Counted from the first letter of the stretch, positions 25,301-33,961 are shown. The stretch is DNA of 38,672 nucleotides from Faecalicatena faecalis (GCF_012524165.2 NZ_JABACJ020000032.1:1-38672); one strand, 5' to 3'. The notes: a model not told the origin generated them from the letters alone. A program made the numbers and translations.

Positions 25301-27444
25301 TTTGTTACTGCTTCATTATCTCCATTACCAAATAGATACCCCATACTACTTCCCCGAGTATTATTCAATACTGGTGTACCATTACTTAGATTAGCCTTAA
25401 CAATCCCCTGAAAGATTCCCTGTTTACCGCTATTTGTAAAAGCACCTGAATAACCGGACTTACCATCCTTCTCTCCATTTCCTGAATAAAATCCAAATCC
25501 AGAGTTTTGTAATGTATTAATGCCAGGATTTTTTATGTCCCTATTATAATTATAAAGTGAAATCTTTATATTATCTGATTCCGTAGGCAATTCTTTAATA
25601 GAAGCTTTTACTTTACCATACATAAAATAAAAAGCATCTCGACTATCATGGTCTGTGTATGAAAATTCTCCTTTTTTCTTCCATTTAATCTGATTATCTT
25701 TATACCTTAAGGCTGAAATATCTGTACCAGAAACATTTCCTTCCGTCCAATTCCAATCATTAACTGCTTTTTTGAATGTATAACTTTGGCCCTTCTTATC
25801 TGTAATTGCATAATATTTCTTTTGTGAACCACTTTCAGTTATATCACTCATTTTAAATTCTTGACTTGTTGTAAAGGTAATTCCATCTAAAGCTTTTGAA
25901 TCATCTGAAAGATTTATTTCATAACCAGCCTCATCAACAAACTTAATATCAATGCTTTTTGTAGTTTGATAACCTTTCCATGTAACTGTAAAATAAGAAA
26001 AACTGTCTGTCACAAACTCTGCCTTTTTTACTTTTGTATCATCTGTAGTTTCTACTGCTGCTTCTGTACTCTCATCTTCTGCCATATCTACTACTTCTTT
26101 GACAGCTCCCTTTTCATCCTCCTCCAAATGCATAACTGTTACATCAAGATTTTTTTCATCTGCAGTTGTTACATCTTCTGGAAGCACTTCATTCTTATAA
26201 TCTATGGTAACCTTTACATTACCATTTGGTTCAACCTCTTCTCCCTTGTCATTGATGAAGCTTATATCATAAGCAAGAAAGCCTGCAATATCATAGTCCT
26301 CATTTTCAGCTCTTTTATTTAGCTGCTCTTCGACCTCTTTGTACTGTTCTTCTGTTTGTGATTCATCTTTCTTAATTGGTAGAACCTGAAGTGTAGCATT
26401 TTCTGGAAATACCCCTATCTTATCAGCACTAACTGTAATAATTACATCATCATCTTCATAGTTTAATGTTTCCGGTTGTATATTTTCTTCTTTAGATTCT
26501 ACACTTTCCTTTTCATCAGGCTCAACAGGTTTCTCTTCTACCAGATAGCACCCATATACGGTTGACCGTCTGCCTTCCATCATGACCTTTTCTGCGGAAC
26601 CATCTTCTCTTAAACTGATTTCTGAAAGATCATAATCATCAACTGCATCAATGCTCTGTCCTGCATTCTGCAATTCCTGAATCTTATCTGCTCTCTGTGT
26701 AATGCCTACGAGTTCTGCCTCTGTATTTCCTGCTGGGGAGTTCGCCTCGTTATAGTAGAAGATGACCGCTTTCTTCGTATCTTTCACCTGAAAGCTGTTC
26801 GGTTCAAATGTAATCTGAATCTCTTTTCCAGGTTCGACCTGTTCTCCGTTGACTTTAAACTTTACATCATACATGAAGTACTCGCCGAGCATCTTATCAT
26901 CTGCTATGGACTTTTCCATCAAGGCCTTGATCTGTTCTGTTGTATCTGCTGCTACATATCCTACTTCCATGGTAACATCTGATGTATTCGCTTCAAATGT
27001 TCCTTCTGGGATATTCGCAGTTACTGTACAGATGACTGTGCCATTCTCGTCTGTCATCTGCTGTTTTAATTCCATTGCATCCTGATGTACTTCTGGTTTC
27101 TCTTCTTCTTTTTTCTCTTCCGGCTGTTTTTCATCCGTCTTAGGCTCTTCTTGCTCCGGTGTCGGTTGTGCCTGCTCCTGAGGTTCCTGAACCTGCTCCT
27201 GTCCTTCTGATGCCTGGGGCTCTTCCGGTATCGTTCCTTCTGTCCCCTCTATCTCTTGTGATTGTTGATCCTGACCTTCCGGTACCTGCTGTTCACCCTC
27301 TGCGGATGCTGCTGACGGATCTGCCGTTCCTTCTGTTGTTCCATCTACTTGACTGGCTATAAGCGGGCCGCGGCTGTTAAATGCTACTCCGATAAGCAAT
27401 ACTATTACCACGAAAAACGCGAGCCATCTTTTTAACATTTTCAT
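22339..27444 (-). CDS. Large pilus tip adhesin with fibro-slime and Cna-B domains
   Basis: A 1701-residue exported protein. In order: signal peptide (1 to about 34); Pro/Gln/Glu-rich stalk (35-125); two related beta domains of about 130 residues (about 125-235 and 325-480, sharing the pattern Y-D-(V/I)-x-F-...-E-V/Q-E-P-x-G); a fibro-slime/PA14-like domain centred on DDDVWVFIDGMLVLDIGGIH (about residues 810-830); several Cna-B/SpaA domains including VNKVWQGDNESTRPNHITVQ and YKLTEEQAPIGYAKSG; then LPESG (1661-1665), a hydrophobic helix and NKRKRG. First gene of the operon, with GGAGGAG eight bases upstream. It is the likely binding subunit; the ligand is unknown. Confidence 0.9.
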   Translation of the reverse strand: MKMLKRWLAFFVVIVLLIGVAFNSRGPLIASQVDGTTEGTADPSAASAEGEQQVPEGQDQQSQEIEGTEGTIPEEPQASEGQEQVQEPQEQAQPTPEQEEPKTDEKQPEEKKEEEKPEVHQDAMELKQQMTDENGTVICTVTANIPEGTFEANTSDVTMEVGYVAADTTEQIKALMEKSIADDKMLGEYFMYDVKFKVNGEQVEPGKEIQITFEPNSFQVKDTKKAVIFYYNEANSPAGNTEAELVGITQRADKIQELQNAGQSIDAVDDYDLSEISLREDGSAEKVMMEGRRSTVYGCYLVEEKPVEPDEKESVESKEENIQPETLNYEDDDVIITVSADKIGVFPENATLQVLPIKKDESQTEEQYKEVEEQLNKRAENEDYDIAGFLAYDISFINDKGEEVEPNGNVKVTIDYKNEVLPEDVTTADEKNLDVTVMHLEEDEKGAVKEVVDMAEDESTEAAVETTDDTKVKKAEFVTDSFSYFTVTWKGYQTTKSIDIKFVDEAGYEINLSDDSKALDGITFTTSQEFKMSDITESGSQKKYYAITDKKGQSYTFKKAVNDWNWTEGNVSGTDISALRYKDNQIKWKKKGEFSYTDHDSRDAFYFMYGKVKASIKELPTESDNIKISLYNYNRDIKNPGINTLQNSGFGFYSGNGEKDGKSGYSGAFTNSGKQGIFQGIVKANLSNGTPVLNNTRGSSMGYLFGNGDNEAVTKYEGLSGLFQKDEDGYYYYDSLRNAAVLKGNQIKVYDGTVCGEDFTFGNFLPFNDEYLKTGTNHLNSIPRNITDMWFGMNVGMNFYQPRDGRINNQDMIFEFRGDDDVWVFIDGMLVLDIGGIHGKLDGSINFNSGQVVAAGKQTTLWESFYKAYEEQGLSKSQIYDKLDSIFNKRDGQFTSFKNYSSHKFEFFYLERGGGASNCKIKFNMPRIPEESVMITKEVVNDNDEMVDYSSDIDFQFSIKKNDQTLVNTNYLIYENSQQIGAGITDESGQFKLKHGQSAVFEGFKVTDNYEVKELGAYLDGYEVEFDNTILVKHKETEGTTTINSVTTGKLDVDEISSAVFKNKVTNTGNLYIKKTLSSGSSELVNKEFPIQVNIQGKPYSGSYSKDGKTYITKDGVIGIKKDQTVQITGLPYGTSFEILEQQDGSYLPTYTITGSAYDIVLPEYDNDGILVNGAFSASGKIAGDSTVEIKNSAVKIQTGTTSVDVTKTWKDFEKYDLPEYVEVTLYEDTNRNEQYDKDVDMLVPGMSPIRLTDKNDWKGTWVNLPADVDYVVKESYPEGYKLFNTIITNSITEVKPVYTDGNIFKHSPNNGTMFNLGKNNILLVKETSNSYFLWTPYDLGLNQKDINSIVELMKPYLKGSGNLNEDNISYKFGAVNSGGNASGITLNETDKGWTLKFTDTSIWALFWNFSYNRVETIKLENTIDDNLKTQVSVNKVWQGDNESTRPNHITVQLYKNGEPEGESVNITRDKKWKYTFTDLDYYSYDSEKGKYIKNEYSVKEIEIGNETVDVNGQANGYQSNINKNDDGSFTITNAMEWQIAKVSNKSNDIKLPDAVFKLWTGDMSGDNIQPIYGKSDNVGIVKWYQDSMCQRPMEGSIPDGTYKLTEEQAPIGYAKSGEVWSITIYNGGVTEITSTNGEVFKNQIEGKWTFYFKNSAVYNLPESGGSGIFWYTAGGTLLMCLAGLLALYKNKRKRGANISI

Positions 27445-27503
27445 AATGTGTACTCCTCCACTTCCTGTTTACACGTTTTTCTCATTCACCTTAAAGTTCC
27501 CTT

Positions 27504-27584
27504 TTATTCCGACTTCTTGTCTTTCTCGCCGATTGCCTTGTCGATCAATTTAATCAGCTCCAATGCTGATCGAAATGAAACTAT
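27504..27584 (-). pseudogene. Possible C-terminal remnant of a leftward gene
   Basis: On the minus strand an open stretch ends at TAA 27504-27506 and reads SALELIKLIDKAIGEKDKKS, which has the look of a genuine soluble C-terminus. It has no start codon with a ribosome site, and an in-frame stop lies some 30 codons upstream. It may be the tail of a gene whose 5' part was lost. Chance cannot be excluded. Confidence 0.3.
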
Positions 27585-27868
27585 CTGCTGAGTCCTTCAA
27601 TGGACAGGTTCGTACAAGAAGCTGTGAACTGATGCCTTATGATACAGAACCTCCGGTGCTTATTGCAGAGGATAGAAGAGGAGATAAGGTCTACTTGACG
27701 ATCCGGGAGACCTATTCCGGGATAGACTATGATAAAATCTCAGGACTTACCCCCTTGAATTATGATGAGGAGAGTGGGGTAGTAGTAGTGATGGCACCGG
27801 AAGTCGAGACAGAAATAGTGATACCGGATCGAGTAGGGAATGAACTGAGGATTTCAGTGTTACCCTAA
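27563..27868 (+). pseudogene. C-terminal remnant of an Ig-like domain protein
   Basis: This 101-codon plus-strand frame has no ribosome site at any candidate start. From about residue 26 (PYDTEPPVLIAEDRRGDKVY ... GIDYDKISGLTPLNYDEESG ... IPDRVGNELRIS) it reads like the last beta-sandwich (DTxPP-type Ig-like) domain of a larger exported protein. A good terminator follows it at 27913-27949, as expected for the true 3' end of a gene. A complete short gene is possible but less likely. Confidence 0.5.
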
Positions 27869-27912
27869 TTAAAAATATTCTGTTAGCTTTCAAATCCTAT
27901 ATCCCTCAAAAC

Positions 27913-27949
27913 CTGCCTAAATAAGAATTGCTGATTCCTATTTAGGCAG
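27913..27949 (+). terminator. Terminator after the Ig-like remnant
   Basis: CTGCCTAAATA (27913-27923) pairs perfectly with TATTTAGGCAG (27939-27949). An ATTTTAT tract follows on the plus strand. Confidence 0.65.
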
Positions 27950-28233
27950 ATTTTATGGGAAAGTTTTCTATATATCTTAAACTTTAATAAACTGTCTTAA
28001 TTCACTTGTACTACTTAATTCTATATGTTAAGTTAGATATACTCAAAGTCATATGAGGCATTTCAAGCATTCTTTATATCTGAAAAGATGGAATTATTCA
28101 TTCCATTCTAGGGACATATTCGTCCGATTATTCAATGTTTGAAAAAGAAAAAAGTAACTATTAATCATATATGTACAGACGATATATCGCTGTTATTCAA
28201 AAAAGCGGGGGGATGTCTATTTAAAGTGTATAC

Positions 28234-28263
28234 TTGTCAAATGTAAAAATCTATCGTTATAAA
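28234..28263 (+). promoter_or_regulatory. Promoter of the Rpn-type gene
   Basis: TTGTCA (28234-28239) and TATAAA (28258-28263) are separated by 18 bp. They lie just before the AAGGAG ribosome site of the gene at 28288. Confidence 0.55.
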
Positions 28264-28287
28264 AATTGACAAGGAGAAAAACTAAAT

Positions 28288-29256
28288 ATGGGAAATAATG
28301 ATATTTTTATGAAGCGCTGGCTTTCGGATAAAAGACGGTTTGCTGATTTAATTAATGGTTCTTTATTTCAAGGCAAGCAGGTCTTTTCGGCCCAACATTT
28401 AAAATTAGAGAACGGAGAGCAGGCCATTGTCCTGCAGGAATCAGATGGAACCAAGATTACTATAAGAAGATTTCGGGATATTATTATGTCCTCGGATGAC
28501 GGAACACGGATCGTGATGTTAGCATGTGAGAACCAACAGGATATTAATTATGCAATGCCTGTTCGTGGGATGCTGTACGATGCCCTAAGTTATACAGAAC
28601 AGGTCAACAGTATGAAAAAGGTAAAGAAAGAGAAGAAACAATTAAAGAGTGGTGCCGAATTTTTATCCGGTTTAAGGAAAGAAGACCACCTCATACCAGT
28701 ACTCACCGTGATTTTTTATTATGGCGATACTGAATATGATGGACAGATAGACCTGCATGGACTTCTTGGTATTGACAGAAAAGAGTACGAATTCTTGAAA
28801 AAGTATGTACCCAATTACCAAATCAATCTGATTGATTCAAAAAGACTTGAAGACGTTAATTGTTTTCAAACCGATTTACAGATTATTTTTGGCATGCTAA
28901 AATATAAAAATAATAAAAAAGATTTGGCACAGTATGTACAATCAAACAAAAGTTATTTTGGTAATTTAGATGTTGATTCCTATAATGCGGCGAAGGCTCT
29001 GCTTGGCTCTCAACAATATCTGAAGTCTGAAGAGCAAGTAAATGGAGGTATTGATATGTGTAAAGCATTGGAAGATTTATATCAGGATGGAGTAAATGAA
29101 GGGATAGAAAAGGGTCTTGAACAAGGACTAAAGTCCCTCATCTCTTTTATGCTGGATAGTGGATGTAATAAGGTCCAAATCTTGGATAAACTGAAGAAAG
29201 ACTTTTCTTTAGATGAGGTCAAAGCAGAAGAGTACCTTAATAAGTACAGTAAATAA
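28288..29256 (+). CDS. Rpn-family recombination-promoting nuclease/transposase-like protein
   Basis: A 322-residue protein of the PD-(D/E)XK nuclease-like Rpn/YhgA group. The N-terminal ADLINGSLFQGKQ segment, the central RIVMLACENQQDINYAMPVR strand (the E-x-Q nuclease half-site) and VLTVIFYYGDTEYDGQIDLH are family-typical. The C-terminus has the characteristic repeated NEGIEKGLEQGLKSLI helix. In E. coli related proteins cleave DNA and promote RecA-independent recombination. The gene is on the plus strand, against its neighbours, with its own promoter, AAGGAG site and a terminator shared with gyrA. It appears intact. Confidence 0.88.
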   Translation: MGNNDIFMKRWLSDKRRFADLINGSLFQGKQVFSAQHLKLENGEQAIVLQESDGTKITIRRFRDIIMSSDDGTRIVMLACENQQDINYAMPVRGMLYDALSYTEQVNSMKKVKKEKKQLKSGAEFLSGLRKEDHLIPVLTVIFYYGDTEYDGQIDLHGLLGIDRKEYEFLKKYVPNYQINLIDSKRLEDVNCFQTDLQIIFGMLKYKNNKKDLAQYVQSNKSYFGNLDVDSYNAAKALLGSQQYLKSEEQVNGGIDMCKALEDLYQDGVNEGIEKGLEQGLKSLISFMLDSGCNKVQILDKLKKDFSLDEVKAEEYLNKYSK

Positions 29257-29296
29257 TTGTCTTTCATTGAATTCTGATATACCCTGTTGTAGAGAA

Positions 29297-29360
29297 TAAA
29301 AAATCCCCCGGTAAGAATCATGTCACATCAAAATGTCAGATTCCTACCAGGGGAATTTTA
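29297..29360. terminator. Shared bidirectional terminator of the Rpn gene and gyrA
   Basis: TCCCCCGGTAAGAATC (29304-29319) pairs with GATTCCTACCAGGGGA (29339-29354), with two imperfect pairs. T-tracts follow on both strands (AATTTTATTT on plus; ATTTTTTATT on minus). It lies between the two convergent genes. Confidence 0.85.
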
Positions 29361-29401
29361 TTTGGCAGAGGGAATTTTTTCTTTCTAAATTCCTCTTTAT
29401 T

Positions 29402-31912
29402 CTAGCTCTCTGTCGTTACATCGTCTTCCTCATCTTCAGATATTTCGACTTCTTCCCCGTCTATCTCCGCAGATGCTTTTCTTACCTTAGCAACACTTGC
29501 CACCTTCTCGCCTTCCGGCAGATTGATCAGCTTCACACCTGAAGTAACACGTCCAAGCACTGAAATATCAGAACATTTCATTCGAATAATGATTCCTTCT
29601 GTATTGATGATCATGATTTCATTATCTTCATCAACTGCCTTCATTCCGACTACATTTCCTGTCTTTTCGGTAATCTTATAGCACTTCACACCTTTACCGC
29701 CACGGTTCTGTACAGTGAATTCCTCCATCTTAGTACGTTTACCCATACCTTTTTCTGATACGATCAGAAGGTCCTCGCCCTGGATACTGATCTGCATTGC
29801 GATCACTTCATCTCTATCACTTAAGTTCATGCCCCGGACTCCCATAGAGGTCCTTCCGGTCGCCCTGACATCCTGCTCATTGAAACGGATGCACTGTCCA
29901 TACTTCGTTACAAGTATCACATCCTCCTGATTATCGGTAATTTTTACTTCAATCAGTTTATCATCTTCTCGCAGCGTAATCGCAGCAAGTCCTGTCTTTC
30001 TTACGTTTGCATAATCTCTGATAGGTGTCTTCTTTACAAGACCTTTTTCTGTTGCCATGAACAGATATTTGCCGTCTTCATATTCTTGAATTGGAATCAT
30101 GGCTGTAATTTTTTCATCCGGCATCAACTGAAGGAGATTAATGATTGCTGTTCCTCTGGCTGTTCTGCTGGCCTCTGGAATCTCATATGCTTTCATACGG
30201 TATACCCGCCCCGTATTAGTAAAGAACATGATATAATGATGCGTGGATGTAATAAATAGCTCCTCGATATAATCATCATCCAGAGTCTGCATTCCCTTGA
30301 TTCCTTTTCCACCTCTATTCTGGCTCTTAAAGGTGTCTACGGTCATACGTTTGATATAGCCAAGCTTTGTCATGGTAATTACGACATTTTCTCTAGGAAT
30401 CAGATCTTCCATAGAAATATCAAACTCATCAAAGCCGATAGAAGTCCTTCTGTCATCGCCATATTTTTCAGCAATAATTAAAATTTCTTCTTTGATGACA
30501 CCAAGGAGAAGTTTTCTGTCAGCCAGAATCGCTTTTAATTCGCCGATTTTCTTCATCAGCTCTGCATACTCTGCTTCCAGCTTTTCCCGTTCCAAACCAG
30601 TCAGTGCACGCAGACGCATATCTACAATAGCCTGTGACTGTACTTCGGACAGATCGAATCTTGCCATCAATTCATCCTTGGCAATCTGTACGGTCTTGGA
30701 CCCGCGAATAATCTTGATGACTTCGTCAATATTATCCAGCGCAATCAGTAATCCCTGTAAGATATGAGCACGTTCCTCTGCCTTATTTAGTTCATACTTT
30801 GTACGCCTGGTCACTACTTCTTCCTGATGCTTTAAGTAATGATTCAGCATATCCAGGATATTCATGACCCTTGGTTCATTATTGACTAATGCAAGCATAA
30901 TCACACCAAAGGTATCCTGAAGCTGAGTATGCTTATATAATTGATTCAGAATGACATTTGGATTCACATCTCGACGCAGCTCGATACAGATTCTCATACC
31001 TTCACGGTTGGACTGGTCCGCCAGGTCTGTGATTCCATCTATTTTTTTATCTCGGACAAGTTCCGCTATTTTTTCAATCAATCTGGCTTTATTGACCATA
31101 TATGGAAGTTCCGTTACGATAATACGGTTCTTACCATTGGCCATTGGTTCGATATTAGTAATAGCACGGACTCTGATTTTCCCGCGCCCTGTGCGGTATG
31201 CCTCCTCGATTCCTCTGGTTCCAAGAATCTCTGCTCCGGTCGGAAAGTCTGGTCCTTTTATAATCTTTAAAATATCTTCAATCGTTGTCTCACCATTTTC
31301 ATCAATCTGATCATCAATGATTTTAACGACAGCGTGAATGACCTCCCTCAGATTGTGAGGCGGAATATTGGTCGCCATACCAACAGCAATACCAGAAGTT
31401 CCGTTTACAAGCAGATTCGGAAATCTGGATGGGAGTACAGACGGTTCTTTTTCTGTCTCGTCAAAGTTTGGTACAAAATCAACGGTATCCTTGTTGATAT
31501 CCGCAGTCATCTCCATAGAAATCTTGCTGAGACGTGCCTCTGTGTAACGCATAGCTGCCGCACCATCTCCGTCGACAGAACCAAAGTTACCATGACCGTC
31601 GACCAGTGGGTATCTGGTAGACCATTCCTGTGCCAGATTTACTAATGCACCATAGATAGAACTATCACCATGAGGGTGATATTTACCCATTGTATCACCG
31701 ACGATACGCGCACATTTACGATGCGGTTTGTCGGGACCATTATTCAATTCAATCATGGAGTAGAGGATTCTCCTCTGTACCGGCTTTAGACCATCCCTGA
31801 CATCAGGAAGCGCACGGGATGCGATAACGCTCATAGCATAGTCGATGTAGGAAGTCTCCATGGTTTTCTTCAGGTCTACTTCATGGACTTTATCAAAAAT
31901 ATTATCTTCCAT
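29402..31912 (-). CDS. gyrA: DNA gyrase subunit A
   Basis: An 836-residue GyrA. The breakage-reunion domain has catalytic Tyr123 (AMRYTEARLS), and the quinolone-determining region reads HPHGDSSIYGALVNLAQ. There the position equal to E. coli Ser83 is Ser84 and that equal to Asp87 is Gly88. The C-terminal DNA-wrapping domain carries two QNRGGKG sequences corresponding to the GyrA-box, with Asn in place of the usual Arg at the second position, and ends in an acidic tail. It forms the A2B2 supercoiling enzyme with the gyrB product encoded 100 bp upstream. AGGAAAGGA precedes the ATG. Confidence 0.98.
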   Translation of the reverse strand: MEDNIFDKVHEVDLKKTMETSYIDYAMSVIASRALPDVRDGLKPVQRRILYSMIELNNGPDKPHRKCARIVGDTMGKYHPHGDSSIYGALVNLAQEWSTRYPLVDGHGNFGSVDGDGAAAMRYTEARLSKISMEMTADINKDTVDFVPNFDETEKEPSVLPSRFPNLLVNGTSGIAVGMATNIPPHNLREVIHAVVKIIDDQIDENGETTIEDILKIIKGPDFPTGAEILGTRGIEEAYRTGRGKIRVRAITNIEPMANGKNRIIVTELPYMVNKARLIEKIAELVRDKKIDGITDLADQSNREGMRICIELRRDVNPNVILNQLYKHTQLQDTFGVIMLALVNNEPRVMNILDMLNHYLKHQEEVVTRRTKYELNKAEERAHILQGLLIALDNIDEVIKIIRGSKTVQIAKDELMARFDLSEVQSQAIVDMRLRALTGLEREKLEAEYAELMKKIGELKAILADRKLLLGVIKEEILIIAEKYGDDRRTSIGFDEFDISMEDLIPRENVVITMTKLGYIKRMTVDTFKSQNRGGKGIKGMQTLDDDYIEELFITSTHHYIMFFTNTGRVYRMKAYEIPEASRTARGTAIINLLQLMPDEKITAMIPIQEYEDGKYLFMATEKGLVKKTPIRDYANVRKTGLAAITLREDDKLIEVKITDNQEDVILVTKYGQCIRFNEQDVRATGRTSMGVRGMNLSDRDEVIAMQISIQGEDLLIVSEKGMGKRTKMEEFTVQNRGGKGVKCYKITEKTGNVVGMKAVDEDNEIMIINTEGIIIRMKCSDISVLGRVTSGVKLINLPEGEKVASVAKVRKASAEIDGEEVEISEDEEDDVTTES

Positions 31913-32012
31913 TTTTATATCCTTTCCTGTTTCTTGAGGTTATTATTTCAAAGCTCTGTCAACTAAGGGAGGCCGTGAAAATAACTTTCATGACACCCCC
32001 GTATTGACTCTG

Positions 32013-33950
32013 CTAAATATCAAGATTCTTTACATATTTGGCATTTTCTTCGATGAATTCACGCCGCGGCTCGACCTTGTCGCCCATCAGAGTCGTAAAG
32101 GTAAGGTCAAGTTCTGAAGAGGTCTCTTCATCCATAGTGACACGCAGCAATACTCGATGCTCTGGATCCATGGTGGTATCCCAAAGCTGCTCAGCATCCA
32201 TCTCCCCAAGACCTTTGTAACGCTGGATCTTGTTGTTGCCGTCTCGGCCTACTTCAGTCAGAATCTGGTTCAGCTCATCATCACTGTATGCATACCAGAC
32301 CTTCTTGTTCTTTTCCAGCTTATACAGCGGCGGCTGTGCCAGATATACGTATCCGTCTTTGATCAGTTCCGGCATAAAACGGTATAAAAATGTTAATAAT
32401 AGGGTACTGATATGAGCCCCGTCAACATCGGCATCGGTCATGATAATGATCTTATGATATCTCAATTTTGATATATCAAAATCATCATGGATTCCGGTTC
32501 CAAATGCAGTGATCATTGCTTTGATTTCTGCATTGCCATAGATCTTGTCCAACCTTGCTTTTTCTACATTCAGAATCTTTCCTCGAAGAGGCAGGATAGC
32601 TTGTGTCGCACGGTCTCTGGCTGTCTTTGCAGAACCACCGGCTGAATCTCCCTCAACGATGTAGATTTCACAGTTTTTCGGGTCCTTGTCAGAACAATCT
32701 GCAAGCTTGCCTGGAAGAGACATTCCCTCCAATGCTGATTTTCTTCTGGTCAGATCCCTCGCCTTTCTGGCCGCCTCTCTTGCACGCTGTGCCATAACAG
32801 ACTTCTCGACTACCATCTTTGCAACATTCGGATTCTGTTCCAAAAAAATCTCCAACTGGCTGCTTACAATACTGTCTACCGCACCTCTTGCTTCGCTGTT
32901 TCCTAATTTTTGCTTCGTCTGGCCTTCAAACTGAGGGTCCTCAATTTTCACACTGATGATTGCGGTGAGACCTTCTCTGATATCTTCACCAGAAAGATTT
33001 GCTTCACTTTCTTTGAGAAGTTTATTCTTTCTTGCATATTCATTAAACGTCTTTGTCAGGGCATTACGGAATCCAACAATATGGGTTCCCCCTTCAGGTG
33101 TCGTAATATTATTTACAAAGCCATAAGTATTGTCACTGTAGGAATCATTATGTTGCATAGCAACTTCCACTGCCACACCATCCTTGAGTCCTTCACAGTA
33201 AATAATCTGTTCGTAAAGAGCTGTCTTACTCTTATTCAGGTAAGTAACGAATTCCTTGATACCGCCCTCGTAGTGGAAGGTACGCTCCTTTGGATCTTCC
33301 TCCCTGTCATCCCGGAGCACAATCTTTAAATTTCTGGTCAAAAAGGCCATCTCACGGAAACGCTGCTTTAAGGTATCATAGTCAAAAATAGTCTCTTCGA
33401 AAATCTCATCATCCGGCAGGAAAGTTACCTTTGTCCCTGTTTTGTCGGGTTCACATTCTCCAATCACATTTAATTTCTGTACTACCTTACCACGCTCATA
33501 ACGCTGTTTGTAGATTTTACCTTCGTTGTAAATCTCAACCTCCAGCCATTGGGAGAGTGCATTTACGACTGAAGCACCTACTCCATGCAGACCGCCGGAT
33601 ACCTTATATCCCCCGCCGCCGAATTTTCCGCCGGCATGAAGAATTGTAAATACGACCTCTACTGCCGGAAGTCCAGCCTTGTGGTTCAATCCAACAGGAA
33701 TACCACGCCCATTATCGATAACTGTTACTGAATTATCTTCATTGATGCTGACAAAAATCGTATCACAAAAACCGGCCAATGCTTCATCTACCGCATTGTC
33801 CACGATCTCATATACCAGATGGTGAAGTCCCCTTGCAGAAGTGCTGCCGATGTACATGCCCGGCCGTTTCCTGACCGCTTCCAGTCCTTCTAATATTTGG
33901 ATTTGATCTGCTCCATATTCGGCGTCAAATTCTGTACTTGTTGCACCCAT
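32013..33950 (-). CDS. gyrB: DNA gyrase subunit B
   Basis: A 645-residue GyrB, the ATPase partner of GyrA. GHKL ATP-site motifs are present (EIVDNAVDEALAG, DNGRGIPV, GGLHGVGASVVN), followed by the transducer, the Toprim motifs EGDSAGGSAK and TDADVDGAHI, and the C-terminal QRYKGLGEMD segment. Its length is that of the short Gram-positive type without the E. coli insert. The AGGAGG ribosome site overlaps the recF stop codon (TAGGAGG), indicating translational coupling, and the gap to recF is 11 bp. Confidence 0.98.
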   Translation of the reverse strand: MGATSTEFDAEYGADQIQILEGLEAVRKRPGMYIGSTSARGLHHLVYEIVDNAVDEALAGFCDTIFVSINEDNSVTVIDNGRGIPVGLNHKAGLPAVEVVFTILHAGGKFGGGGYKVSGGLHGVGASVVNALSQWLEVEIYNEGKIYKQRYERGKVVQKLNVIGECEPDKTGTKVTFLPDDEIFEETIFDYDTLKQRFREMAFLTRNLKIVLRDDREEDPKERTFHYEGGIKEFVTYLNKSKTALYEQIIYCEGLKDGVAVEVAMQHNDSYSDNTYGFVNNITTPEGGTHIVGFRNALTKTFNEYARKNKLLKESEANLSGEDIREGLTAIISVKIEDPQFEGQTKQKLGNSEARGAVDSIVSSQLEIFLEQNPNVAKMVVEKSVMAQRAREAARKARDLTRRKSALEGMSLPGKLADCSDKDPKNCEIYIVEGDSAGGSAKTARDRATQAILPLRGKILNVEKARLDKIYGNAEIKAMITAFGTGIHDDFDISKLRYHKIIIMTDADVDGAHISTLLLTFLYRFMPELIKDGYVYLAQPPLYKLEKNKKVWYAYSDDELNQILTEVGRDGNNKIQRYKGLGEMDAEQLWDTTMDPEHRVLLRVTMDEETSSELDLTFTTLMGDKVEPRREFIEENAKYVKNLDI

Positions 33951-33961
33951 TTAAAAACCTC

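Larger units (their letters stand above)
27869..28287. other. Gene-free stretch before the Rpn-type gene
   Basis: Apart from the terminator at 27913-27949 and the promoter at 28234-28263, this AT-rich interval has only a minor inverted repeat ATGGAAT/ATTCCAT (28088-28094 with 28100-28106) and the palindrome CGATATATCG (28180-28189). No reading frame of note was seen on either strand. Confidence 0.6.

Noticed and set aside
28180..28189. Palindrome CGATATATCG as an operator for the Rpn gene
   Set aside because: It is short, AT-rich and about 50 bp upstream of the promoter. Such palindromes are common in AT-rich DNA.
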